A DNA stretch of 64,000 nt from Lumnitzera littorea (taxonomy: Eukaryota > Streptophyta > Magnoliopsida > Myrtales > Combretaceae), in the NCBI GenBank assembly GCA_024138015.1, contig JAMXBB010000004.1, forward strand, positions 8,751,394-8,815,393, written 5' to 3'. Every line of letters starts with the position of its first letter. Within the stretch, counting starts at the first letter, position 1. Under the pieces are notes generated by a model that did not search any database, was not told where the DNA came from, and saw only the letters and a list, made by a program, of their open reading frames with translations. The position numbers and the translations under genes are program-made. Below, piece by piece: positions 1-11,340 of the stretch.

Positions 1-29
1 TAATTCAAAAGAATTCCATCATATTTGTC

Positions 30-1620
30 TTCTAATTAATTCAGTATTTTTTTCACTTGTTGATCTAGTACCTTATATTTCCATAAGAAAATCAGAAATA
101 ACGGTCACTTCATATACTTTATCATAATTAGACTCTTTAATGTTGTCATCATTTGTCATCTCCTATACTACATTCTCATTTTATATAAGGTTTACTCCTG
201 AATTAGGTTTTGATTATACCTCTAGTATAGGTTTTGATTCATTTCTGAATCGGTTTCTAACTTTCCCTCTCAATATTTTGTCTTTCTAGAATCCACTTCT
301 ATACCACGCTTTATTTCACTTCAAATTATACTACCTCATATTTATACTAAGCACTAAGCTAAGATCCTCTCATAAATCCTATAAGTTTCGGGTTCATCTT
401 AATTTTCTATACATATTACCATATCTCTCTTATTCCAAAACTCAAATTGATTTCTACTATTGTTCATGAGCCTTATCATTTCATCACATCTCACCGATTA
501 TAACACAATTTCATCAACAAACTTCTTAGGAATTTTATCTACAATATTAACATATCCTACTAATTAGTTCTATCAATATTCTTTACACCTCAACTCTATA
601 TTAACTCAAAGATTTTTCTTTATTCAACTTAAATCACTTCAATAAACCACCAATTCTTACATATACAAAACACTTCCAAAATCGGTCACCTAAGACACAT
701 CCAATCCTCTTTCACATTCTTACTCACAAGTGTATAATACATCATAGCATATGTACATTTCCAAAGGATACACATCCCTCAATGAGCACAACTATATCTA
801 TTAAAAAAAAATCAATAGGATCTTAACTTATACAAATAGCTAATCATATGATCAATTCCAACTCCTAACAAAAATATAACCAACTAGTATATTGTATTCA
901 TCATTCAAATTTCTGCTACATTCATCTTCTCATTCATTGAGTATCATTTCCATTTGGTGATTCGGGACGTTGTACTTCAATAAGAGAATCAAAAGTAGTA
1001 ATCATTCCATATATCTTATTATTACTAAACTCCTCAATACTATTATCAATTGTCACCTCATATAATGTATTCTCATACTGCATATAATTTTAATCTACTC
1101 CAACTGATTCAAGAAAATGTAATAGCCATTCAATAAATCTTTTGGGATTAATCGTCCAAGGATATATGATGTACTAGTCATACTAGTAGACTAAGGTATT
1201 TCTCTTCTATCGTTACTACACATATCTTACTAGCGTCGCCTGAGTTACAATCTTTCACTTCCAAATCGTCCTTATTCCACAAGTCATATCACATGATCCC
1301 TATTATGCTAAAACTCAGATTGATCACCGTTATTGTCCATAAATCTCATCACTTCTTATCAATTTCCACAACTCTGCTAACTAGTTCTCCATAATTCAAT
1401 TCTGAATTAAATCGGAAATTCTTCTTCATTCTACTTGAATCATCTCAACTAAACACCAATTCTTCCATATGATCCCATCACTAGAATTAAATTTGATTAA
1501 CACCTATCTCACTTTAGCGTTATAATCTTTACTTATCCTATAGTTTGTAATATGATACTTTAATATCCCTTTTATTTCTACCCACTCTCAATGTACTCCT
1601 AAAATGTCTAATTCTTTTAA
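30..1620. repeat. Diverged tandem duplication within the retroelement body
   Basis: The stretch from about 30 to 810 reappears from about 926 to 1620. Anchor pairs are the blocks at 30 and 926 (cttctaatt / cttctcatt), 561 and 1378 (taattagttc / taactagttc), and 649 and 1461 (ccaattctta / ccaattcttc). The offset shrinks from about 896 to 812 because of deletions in the second copy. Similarity is roughly 70% by eye, so the duplication is old. Confidence 0.7.
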
Positions 1621-1653
1621 TTGTTTATTTCAAAGCGAGTTCAGTAAAACTAC

Positions 1654-1665
1654 GCTCTGATACCA
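1654..1665 (-). other. Retrotransposon primer binding site (initiator tRNA-Met type)
   Basis: Read on the minus strand the site is TGGTATCAGAGC. It matches the start of the sequence complementary to the 3' end of plant initiator tRNA-Met, and lies nine bases after the CA end of the LTR at 1675. This fixes the orientation of the element and of the whole LTR family in the window. Confidence 0.85.
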
Positions 1666-1674
1666 ATTTAGAAC

Positions 1675-4600
1675 TGTCACGCCCTGAAGCGGCAGAGTCG
1701 TAACAGCCCTGCCGTGTAAACCATCCTAAGATAGAAGTTGGCCTTACAACCGCTATCTTAGACCTGATCTACACAAGGCGTCCACGACTAACCCGCTTTG
1801 AAGTAAACAATTTGTAATTTAAATAAATCATTTACCTATAAAAGTGAGGAATTATATATATGTTATAATTCAGTTATTGCAGTTAAAGTTTACAATATTT
1901 CTCTATAGTATATTTCCTAGTTATTACATCATTTGGAAATGAAAAATAATTCTAAAATAAAAACTTGGACCTTAAAAATATAAGTTTATTCTTCAATGTT
2001 TTTCCTCACTCCCCAGGATCCAGCAGTTGCTAGCTTTGGAGTAGTTATATGCCGCTTCTTAGCCAGCACCTGCACGACGTCTATAGGGATATGAGCAACC
2101 ACAGCTCAGTAAGTTAGGACGGAGGACTTAAAACTATACCAAAAACACAACAAGGTTTTCAATCACTTATTAGGTGCAATGCATGTGCAAGCAAATGCCA
2201 TCGCACGACGTTGTCCGGCCTGTCATGAGATTAGAGAAATTACGCCCGCTCTAATCCTGGTTGAGGAGTTGCCGTTAATGCAACAGCTCACAACCAAACC
2301 CAGGCTTGTGTAATGGAGACCTTGCTCCTCTCGCGACTACCTTTGAACCACTGTCTTCACCCTCGCCGCGACCTCCTCTCCTGTCACTTAGTTCGACTGA
2401 GGATAAAGAAGGGACCATTTTGCAGTCCTGCGCTATCCCTTCCGAAAGGGTCGGTATTTGGCCGGAGAGTCCTAAGTTCCCCTAACGAGTTGCCATGGAT
2501 GTCCGATTATGATTACTGGTCGTATATTTGATTAAGTCCAGTTTAGGGTGATCAATCATTACATACAAATCATACAATATATGCCAGAACAACAAACAGA
2601 ATCATAGCATCACCTATAATCAAGCACATGCACACATTCAACTATCTAACAAGCACAATTAAGTATAATCTTAAGCCTCCAAAATACAGCATCGTATTAA
2701 TCCCAACTTACCTCAACTCCTCGCTCACTCACTCGAGGTCCGATTTGCTCAGGCCATCGCCGATCATCTCTATAACACAAACGTGGTTTCAGCTTTTCAT
2801 ATAACTATTATAGGTTCGTTTTATCCTACAACGCTTATTGTTAGGTTTTGTTTAAGGTTTAATATGCCCAATTATCTAGGTGTTAAGTCTTTTACAATTA
2901 TTCTAGGTTTGGGGTTAGGTTCAGGTTTTCGCATCGATTTCTAAATTAGGTTTTTAGTTCGATTTCTAAGTAATGTTTTAGATTCCAACCCCAGAAATCC
3001 GTTTCAACCTATAATGTGAAATTAATCACATTACTTCCCGATCTCCTAAATACCATCATTACCTCTAATTAGTATTTTATTCCATCCGGTACACTTAAAT
3101 CCTTATTTGTGTACCGAATTTACTCCTAATGTGAGAAATTTTTACATTTTTCATATAATTACATAAATTCGAGTTTCCCATCAGATTTATTGTATATTTT
3201 TATTATTATCATAATATCAATTTTTATTATAATATTTTCTATTTAGTATATTTCCAAAAATTACATATTATGCATTTTTGCATATTATGTACATAATGCA
3301 CTTCTAATATTTCTATCACTTAAATTACCATCCCTAAACATCAATTATCATTTCAAAATGTCTAAATTCATCCTAGATCAGATTTTACTCCTATTTTCCC
3401 AAATTTACAAAATTAACTTTAAGTTAACTATTTTTCCCTATTAATCATTTACTACATAATTAACCTAACAATTACATCTAACACCCTAAATGCTACAAAT
3501 ATCATACTCCATCAGATTTCAACATCCTAAAACATCTACTTATTCACTAAGTCAGTAATTAATAATTTAATTACTTAATTAACCTTAAATTACCCATTTT
3601 AGCCTCATTTTAGGGCCTAAAAATTATCTAAAAATTTTGAAAATTAATTTTTGAAAAAGGGCTTCATAGCACTGTTCTATATCATCTAAATAATCTACAC
3701 AAAAATTTTGGACTCGAAACTACACTCCTAAGGTCATTTATTTCTAAACCGAAACATGCTCGGTTTTGCACGATTTTTTAAGAACCCTATATCACGAGAC
3801 ATATTTTCATCAAAATAATATTTTTCCTACAAACTACATACAAAAATATTCCATAATAACAAAATTCATAATTTTCTAATAATATTTATTATTTTTACAA
3901 AATTACATAAGAATCTGGCTGGAAATTGGACTCACCGGTTTAGGTGGCTTCGGCCACCGCCGACCACTGTGGCCTTGTCGGCCGGCCTGGGCGCTGCCAC
4001 CACCGTATGGTGGTGGTGGCCGTCCACTTCCAGCTGCTCGTCTGGTGGGGGTTCCCTTTAAAAGCCCTAACTGCACAGTTTTTCTTTTTTTTTTTTTAAC
4101 CTGAATTTTTCTCTCAATTTTTGCCTCTCCCAAATTTTTTCTGATTTGTAACTGTCCAAATGAGCTTCTGAATTTTTCCTGCTATTTATAAGGCTTTGGG
4201 GGATTTATTGTGCATTAAATGGGACAAGACAATTGCCTTATCCCTTATTTTTTGGCTTTTGTGTTGTGTTAATTTAATTGGTCGAATTTTTTCTTATTTT
4301 TCCCAACTGTCACGACCCAATTCTAGATGATTCATGATTTTTCCTTAATTAATTATGAATTTTCTTTAAGCATTTAGTATTATTTTAACACATTTCGCGT
4401 ATTTTAAGTAATTACGCGTATTTATACTTACATGTAAATTCATACATAGTACAAATAAATATTCTTAAATATTATTTAAGTCATTCTATTATTTTTAGTA
4501 TACATAAAATCTATCTTTAGTAATTTATTAGTTATTAGATTACACTTTTTGCCTTTTCAATAATTAGCAATTATTATGCTTAAAATTTGAAAATTTTATA

Positions 4601-4771
4601 GTCTCCTATTTTATTACTTATTTTCTTAAATTCAAGTTTACGGGGTCATTTTACTAATATTTCTCTCAATAGTTTATAATTTGGGGTTTAATTGGATTCC
4701 TTAACCGATCGTCCAAAACTTATGTTCTAAGTTCAATCCTACGGTCAATTGGCATAGCTTTAGGGCTTACA
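1675..4771 (-). mobile_element. 3.1-kb LTR, copy 1 (5' LTR of a Tekay/del-like Gypsy element)
   Basis: The ends are TGTCACGCCC on the left and GGGCTTACA on the right, so on the minus strand it reads TGTAAGCCC...GGGCGTGACA. Length is 3097 bp, the same as copy 2. A primer binding site follows it on the minus strand, so this is a 5' LTR and not a solo LTR. Landmarks in LTR order are a TATA-like region near 4190, a GC-rich hairpin leader at about 3930-4060 ending in a consensus splice donor (minus-strand GT at 3935), and the TTACTGAGCTGTGG motif near 2105 upstream of a CAG/GTGCTGG acceptor-like site at about 2070. Open frames through the GC-rich parts lack ATG starts and are not called as genes. 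The family name rests on LTR length, TGTCACRCC-type ends and the Met primer site; no coding domain is visible to prove it. Confidence 0.85.
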
Positions 4772-6103
4772 GTACAGATGAAGATATACTTGTCTAAATA
4801 TTTATTTTTTTTTATATTTTAGAAATAATGAACAATTATAAGGGGAAAAGAAATGACTAAAGGAGGCTTTTATAAAACCTTCAAGCTTTTCTTTTATAAT
4901 ATTTTATTTTCATAATTTTTATATTTTTTTTATTTTTCTTTTATTTTTGTAATAGGTCAAATAGGTTACAAATGCTTTCTAGATTTTGTGATTTTCCATA
5001 CATAATAATTGACCTTACTTTATGGATTTATTTACTTTTAGTTTAAATAACCTTTATATGTCTCAAGCATGTTCTCACTTTATAATTTTACTAAAAATTT
5101 TATAATATTTTCATTATTGGTAAATTTTAATACCTTTAATGTAATTATAAAATTACGAGATTATAATGATTATATGTTCATCAAAATTTTGTAATGATTA
5201 TAATCTTAAAATCATGGTGATTTTGAAGAAATAAAAAAATAAAAGACTTAGATAAGTTTGTTTAAAAAAGAGCACAATTTTTAAATGTATAATTTTAAGT
5301 CAAGCAAACAAATTTTAAATAGTTTGTAATACCAACTTTCTAATAGCCATAAGGTTATAGTAATAAAATATTTTTTCACAAATCATGAAATCAAAAATTT
5401 GAAAAATTAGTATTATAATAGTGCAAGAAATATAATGGAATGTTATACTATGTTGATGTATATTGTTTGACAAGTAAAAAAATTTACATTTCGAGGTAAA
5501 TGACGTATGTTTTGCAAGTCATGACCATTTTAAATCTTGTATGATTCAGCCAATTAGAAAATGTGTATTTAATATTATTTTTACATAAAAACATGTCTTA
5601 GTAGCTTTCAAACAATATAAAAATAGGATATTGCAATAAAAGATATGTATAGTTGAAATTATCAAGTCAATTTTCTTTTTTTAATTTTGAAAATAATTTA
5701 CAAATAAATAAAAATTAGAAATTAGTATTTTCACTAATTAATGTGTGATCGAATACTAAAATGCAATCAAAACTAAAGTATAAACACTAAAATGCCAAAA
5801 GAAAATAGTAATTGTGTTAATTTCTCATTAATAAAGATACTAAATTGAAACCGAATTATAAAAAGAAGCACTAAATCGTAAAAAATAAAAATTTAGACAC
5901 TAGATTGCCAAAAGTTGGAAGTACAAGCACTTCTTATACCTTTATCCAGTCATTCTATAGTGGCTGTCTTAACGTTATCTTTTTATTTATTCATTTATTT
6001 CTCAAGAAAACCACATATTTGACATACCAAAAAGAGGGTGAGAGGCTAAACCACTTGACAATTCCATTTTGACTTTTCTATCACATAGTGTTATCTTTCA
6101 CAA

Positions 6104-6145
<42 letters not shown>
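6104..6145. repeat. (ATT)n microsatellite
   Basis: About fourteen uninterrupted ATT units, flanked by CACAA and TTGCCGAAA. Confidence 0.95.
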
Positions 6146-9100
6146 TTGCCGAAATCTTCCACAAATTATTGAAAAAGGAAAACAACTCATCACTTGATAT
6201 GAAGAGAAGAGAGTACAGGTGTGAGAGAGTAATGAGGCATGAGGACTGAGGGCTGTTGAGTGAAGACTCAAGTTATTGAGTCAATTATTAGGATTATAAA
6301 CCCATACTAAACATGAATCAAATCATGAACTAAACTGAATCCCTAAAGAAGAAAAACCAAATTTTTAGTTTCATTTGGTTCAATTCAGTTTCGTTACCAA
6401 TTCAATTGTTTTTCTTCCTGCCTTATTATACCTTACCTATCTTGTATCTATCCATCCTATTAATGATCATATTTTTTTTTTCTTTTCCCTTAAAATCCCT
6501 ACTTATAATCACCCAAAGAGCAATAAACACCTTCGTACCTTGTAGGTAAGATCCTATGTTGAAATTTCATTATAGATGTAGTGGATAATTCAATGAAACA
6601 ATTGTCAAAATACTTTTATAACTATTATTTAGGTGTAGTGTAATCCCTTGAAGCTCCTAAAATGTGATCTTGGCAGTGACAATTTTGGAGGTAACTAAAT
6701 TTAAATGTTCCATATATATTTTCAAAATAATAGAAATGTCAAAACATACGTTTAAAGTATAATGCATCTATTCGCATATGTTTAATAGTTTTGATGGTAA
6801 AATTTATGATGGAGAATTCTTTCTCTATATTAAAGTGTTATTTTCCAACTTATATTGAAAATCAAGTGAATTTTAATAATTTTTTTCTCATTTCTAGTTA
6901 TATCCTCTTCATTAAAGTATCGACAACCAAAGATAGACTATTTTATGGTTCAATTTGGATAGATTCCTCAATAAAATTCAAGCTACATAGTGCATAGTAT
7001 GACATTTTAACTAACCAAGAATTATTTATATGTAAACATTGATGAAATTCTAACATGTAAAATGTAAACGGTAGTTTTTCAAAAAGTACCTAATTATCAT
7101 CATTACTCATTTAAACACATTAGAGTATTATAAAATATTCTTCTTGAAAGTATAACCTAATCATCTTATAATGAAAAAAAAGGGGAAATTTTACATTCTT
7201 TTAAAAACCAACATGATATGTAATTGATTATTCTTCATTCAAAAATAAAAATTGAAAAACACACATGCAAAATAATAATAAGCTATTAATAACATATTAT
7301 AGTTCACCTTAACTACATTTAGAAACAATATCGACTTTGTATGCTAAATAATCTTATATTATATTTGGTATATAAAAATGATTAAAATAGGATGGATCGA
7401 ATTGAATGGAATGGAATTAGCAATGGAATGACAAATTCAATGCCATGTATATGTAGGTTTGCTATTGATGATTGATCACATGCAATACACACGTAGGTTA
7501 ATCTTGGAGATTGCTTAATCCAATGACACATATACGAATGCAATGGAGAGAAATACAGGAAGAGGAATAAATGACCTCAATGACTTATGTGTGTATATGT
7601 GATAAAAGATTGAATTCTACCTTCATAGATGTTCTTAATCCATTCTTCATAAGGTAGCTAATTTGATATTGTGTAGAGGCATCTTCTTAAAGGCTTCTGC
7701 ATTATTTTCAAACCTTGCAATAGGGAAAAGAATGTTTAGGAATGAGAATATTAGCCTATTTATAAATTTTAGAGTTGATTTCAACCATCGGGTCACTTTG
7801 AGATAAATGGTTGAGATTTGATGTTGTCGGTGGTCATTGGATCTCATTGTATGATCCAACGGATAAGATTCATTCCTTCATTTCTTATATAGACCATTGG
7901 CTTATGCTTAGGTTTGGTATGGGCTTGATAGGCCTAATAGCTTATAAGAGAAAGAAATAAGTCCATCTATATTAAAATAAGCTCATGGTTCCTCTTCTAT
8001 TTGAAATAACTCTTTTTAGGTCAAAAGGAGTCCATATGGGCCTAAAAATCCTTCTTCTAAGCCACCCTTACCCATAAGTCCACAAGCAAAGCCAAGAGCT
8101 AAAAAAATCTATCAAGAAATTCCTCTTTCGAGCCTACCAATTTGTATTTTTCTCAAACATTCCTAATTGAGCTTGATTTCTTAGGCTCTATCACTAGTTT
8201 ATTAAATCACTCCATAACATACCCAATTATGGGAAATGACTCTCTATATCATGTCTAGAAAAGTCCATAAATTTCTACTCCTATGTTATGTTTGGTTGTA
8301 GCAAATTTGGAATGAAAATGAATGTAGATGTTGTAGTATTTGTAAAAAATATCCCTAATTCGTAAATGCAATAAATATATATTAATGAGGTTAAAAATGT
8401 TATTTAAGTAAATATCGTTAATGAGGGTGAAACGGAGTAACAACTCTATTCTCTCAAAAGTAGAATTGAATTCTTTTTTAAAACCGAAATTATCGATTTT
8501 AAAGAGTTATAATTCTGATTTTTAAAAATACTTTTGGATAAAATATAAAATTTAGAATAATTATTCTATTCCGAAACCATTCCATCATAAGATATTAGAA
8601 AACAATAACCTAAGAAAATAATGAAAGACAAACTTTGTTTATGTACTACAATGTTCTGTACGTAAATATTTATTTTTATATCCAAAGAGAGAATACAGCT
8701 TTTAAAGATTGGCATATGTTCTATTACCGGTAGTTAAAGCGCAAACAAACACACAAGAAAATTTCCCAAGCAATACAAAGTATGCAGACTATTTTAATAG
8801 CATTAAGAGTGGGAGAATTTTTTAATTCAAATTACAACAATTGTTATGTTTCCAAGAGCAGTTTAGTTCGACTTTTCAGTTACATTATATTTATCCCCCC
8901 GACTAGAATTGCAAAAACCCGTTTCGGTTTAATTCTCGAATATGTTTTTCAACTGAAACTAATTAAAAAAAAATAAAGAAAAAAAATTGCTTTTATACTT
9001 TCAATCCAATTCAATTCATGGTTTTGGTTGATGACCTAATATGTTGCTTGACAATCTGTGTTGATCGATGTGTTTATATCGAGCATGTGTTCCAAATTGT

Positions 9101-9471
9101 AGCAAAGGCATATAATTTCTTCAAATTTCATTCTATATTAAATTTTAGATTGATAAAACGACATTGAAAAAGAATCAAATGGAAAAAAAAAAAAAAAAAG
9201 AAGAAGCTATATTTGTAGCACATATAAGATGATAATTTTACTTAATTCATCGATTGCTTGTAATTTTCTCACATTTGATGGACTATGGCATGGAAAACGA
9301 GTGGGGACGATAGTAGCTCATCCCAAACTTGAGGGCTTTGTCATCTTGGGGCATCAGGCCCAATAACCGGATCATATTTGTACAATGTACCTTGGGAATC
9401 CATAAGCTTTTAGTTTCTGGGCCTACAGGCCCATAACGGCACCATCATACTAATTTAGGGTACAATTAACT

Positions 9472-9633
9472 GGGGGATGATGATGTAAAGCATTAAATTA
9501 TTTCTATTAGGGCATTTTAATTTAGGGCACCATCATATAAGGCACTAAATTATTTCTATTTCCTCTGTAAAAACTACAAAACACAAATCTCCTCTTTTCT
9601 TTAATTCTACAATGTTGGGGGATGATGATGTAA
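9472..9633. repeat. Short direct repeat pair with ATGATG / CATCAT inverted companions
   Basis: The 17-mer GGGGGATGATGATGTAA occurs at 9472-9488 and 9617-9633, each followed by a GCATT-like sequence. CACCATCAT blocks lie near 9440 and 9527, so direct and inverted units alternate. It may be the remains of a small MITE pair, but no clean terminal repeats or target duplication were found. Confidence 0.4.
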
Positions 9634-9958
9634 GCATTTAAATAATCTTGCAAATTGAAACAAACGGAAACATATATCTAAGAAAGAATATCATCAAAAA
9701 TTAAATATTTGAAGTAAACATAAGAGTGATTATTAGAGAAGGAAATAGAATTATAAGACTAGAGAAAACCTCTAAAATGTAGAAAATAATTCATGTAATA
9801 TGATAAAATGATTTCTAAGTTTCAACCAAAAAAATAAAAAAAAAACAAAAACAAAAACCGAAAGGAAGATTTCCCTAAAACTAAATAAATACAACATTGC
9901 TAGTCATATAAATGCACCACCTCATAGCTGGAAGAAAATAATTTCTTCTAATGGAAGA

Positions 9959-10605
9959 GTATTTCGTGAAATAAATATGGACACATGAAAAATCAATCAT
10001 TCAAATAATCAAGTGAATGATTCAATATTGTATTAATGGCATTAAAGAGTGCTACATCTTTCTTTCATTAGCTAATAATCATTACAACCTTCCAATCAAA
10101 TCATATTTCATAAAAAATAGTCTGAAAATTAAAGGTCCATCGTGTAATATTTTATTAAGATATACATAAGTATATATAAATACATATCTCAAGCATTACC
10201 ATAGCACCACAAATGGATCCACTTATGTAGGAGACAGTATTGGACATATTCTAATAACATCCTTAGTAATTTAATTAGAAAATAAAAAGTAGAAAACAGA
10301 ATATCACTCCGTGAAATAAATTTAGAGACTCGAAAAATGAAAATTATTCAATTGATCATATGAATGATTCAATATTACATTAACGGCATTAAAGCGTCTT
10401 AAATCTCTCCTTCATTAACTAATAACCATTACAACCTTTCAATCAAATCATGTTTCACAAGTACACATAAATACACAATAAAATAGTCAGAAAATTAAAG
10501 ACGATTGTGTAATATTTTATTAAGATATACGTAAGGGAAAGTACATGCTACATATATATTCCAAGTATTATCATCGAACAACAAATGGAATCACTTATGT
10601 AGAAG
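9959..10605. repeat. Diverged tandem duplication, unit about 300-350 bp
   Basis: The block at about 9959-10240 (from TATTTCGTGAAATAAAT to CACTTATGTAGGAGA) is repeated at about 10308-10605 (from CTCCGTGAAATAAATTT to CACTTATGTAGAAGA). Shared internal landmarks include GAATGATTCAATATT, GGCATTAAAG, CATTACAACCTT, GTGTAATATTTTATTAAG and ATATAC. Several small indels separate the two copies. No protein or transposon terminus is visible. Confidence 0.75.
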
Positions 10606-10800
10606 AAAAATGAATAATTCATAAAGCCTTTTATTATTATTTTTTTTTAAACATTATTATCTTAAATTGCAAAGATAGTAAGCATTTCCCTAATTTATGT
10701 TAAAAAATTAGAAAACGCAATGTCAAGAATAATACGTTGTTGTGAACAAATACCTCAAATATAATCAAACATTGTAGACCTATTGCAAACGCAATAAAAA

Positions 10801-11340
10801 GTCAATGAAAGTCATGAAAACATAAGGAACGGAATGAATTAAAATTCGAATGAGTCATATCTACAGTGGTATTGTCTTGTGATACTTTTATTTGCTGACT
10901 GCAAGCCGTTTCTGGTACATCTTCTTTAGCAGTGGCATCCGATGAAGTGAAAATACACTGTTGAAACAAACACCTTAAATATAATACCATGAAAAGTTCT
11001 AAAGATTTTTATATATTATCTTATTAATTACCATTCTACAAATCAACGAGCTACATATCTTAAATTCTCACCATAATAAACCAAATAATTTAATAAAGAG
11101 CAAATGGAAAAAGATGTGCAGAGCAAAAGTTCAAATATTTCAATCATTATCATATTCTTCTATATGTAATTCAACAGGCCACCAATTTAGATTCTAATAT
11201 TAATATAATAATAAAAAAAAATAATACAGAACACATATAAACTTCAACAAATGCGAAACCAAGATGGTGAGCCCAACAGCAACAAGAAGATGCAAACATT
11301 TCATTATTGCCGCTGGAAAGACATATTGTGTACCGCCAAT
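10801..11340 (-). pseudogene. Possible remnant of a small secreted-peptide gene
   Basis: Two features point to former coding sequence on the minus strand. First, an ATG at about 11304 opens a short frame beginning MKCLHLLVAVGLTILVSH, which looks like a signal peptide. Second, a polypyrimidine tract ending in TTTCAACAG near 10961 precedes an open stretch reading CIFTSSDATAKEDVPETACS and continuing to a TGA at about 10804. No good splice donor joins the two parts, an upstream ATG frame overlaps the first, and I recognise no peptide-hormone family. It may equally be chance, so this is a weak call kept for follow-up. Confidence 0.15.

Larger units (their letters stand above)
1..1674 (-). mobile_element. 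Internal region (5' part) of an LTR retrotransposon, apparently non-coding
   Basis: This segment directly adjoins the TGTCAC end of the LTR at 1675-4771. It carries a primer binding site at 1654-1665 in the place and orientation expected for an element read on the minus strand, so it should be the part just after the 5' LTR. It is AT-rich and riddled with stops, and I see no gag zinc knuckle, protease, reverse transcriptase or chromodomain sequence. It consists largely of two diverged tandem copies of one sequence of about 0.8-0.9 kb. The element continues beyond the left edge, so its other LTR and its target-site duplication cannot be checked. It could be a decayed Tekay/del-type element or a non-autonomous large derivative (LARD-like). 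Confidence 0.7.
4772..9958. other. AT-rich intergenic region without a supportable gene
   Basis: The sequence is mostly A/T runs with short chance open frames and no conserved protein motif. It contains an (ATT)n microsatellite at 6104-6145 and an irregular palindrome near 6320-6415. A slightly richer stretch at 9280-9640 holds a repeated GGGGGATGATGATGTAA block. Nothing else is recognisable. Confidence 0.6.

Noticed and set aside
3903..4133. Open frame through the GC-rich LTR leader, encoding a PPPPYGGG-type peptide (also 16141-16323 and 27050-27249)
   Set aside because: No ATG is shared by the three copies, copies 1 and 2 could only start at TTG or GTG, and the Pro/Gly runs come from the CCACC/GGTGG hairpin. 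Conservation is better explained by RNA structure and the splice-donor-like end.
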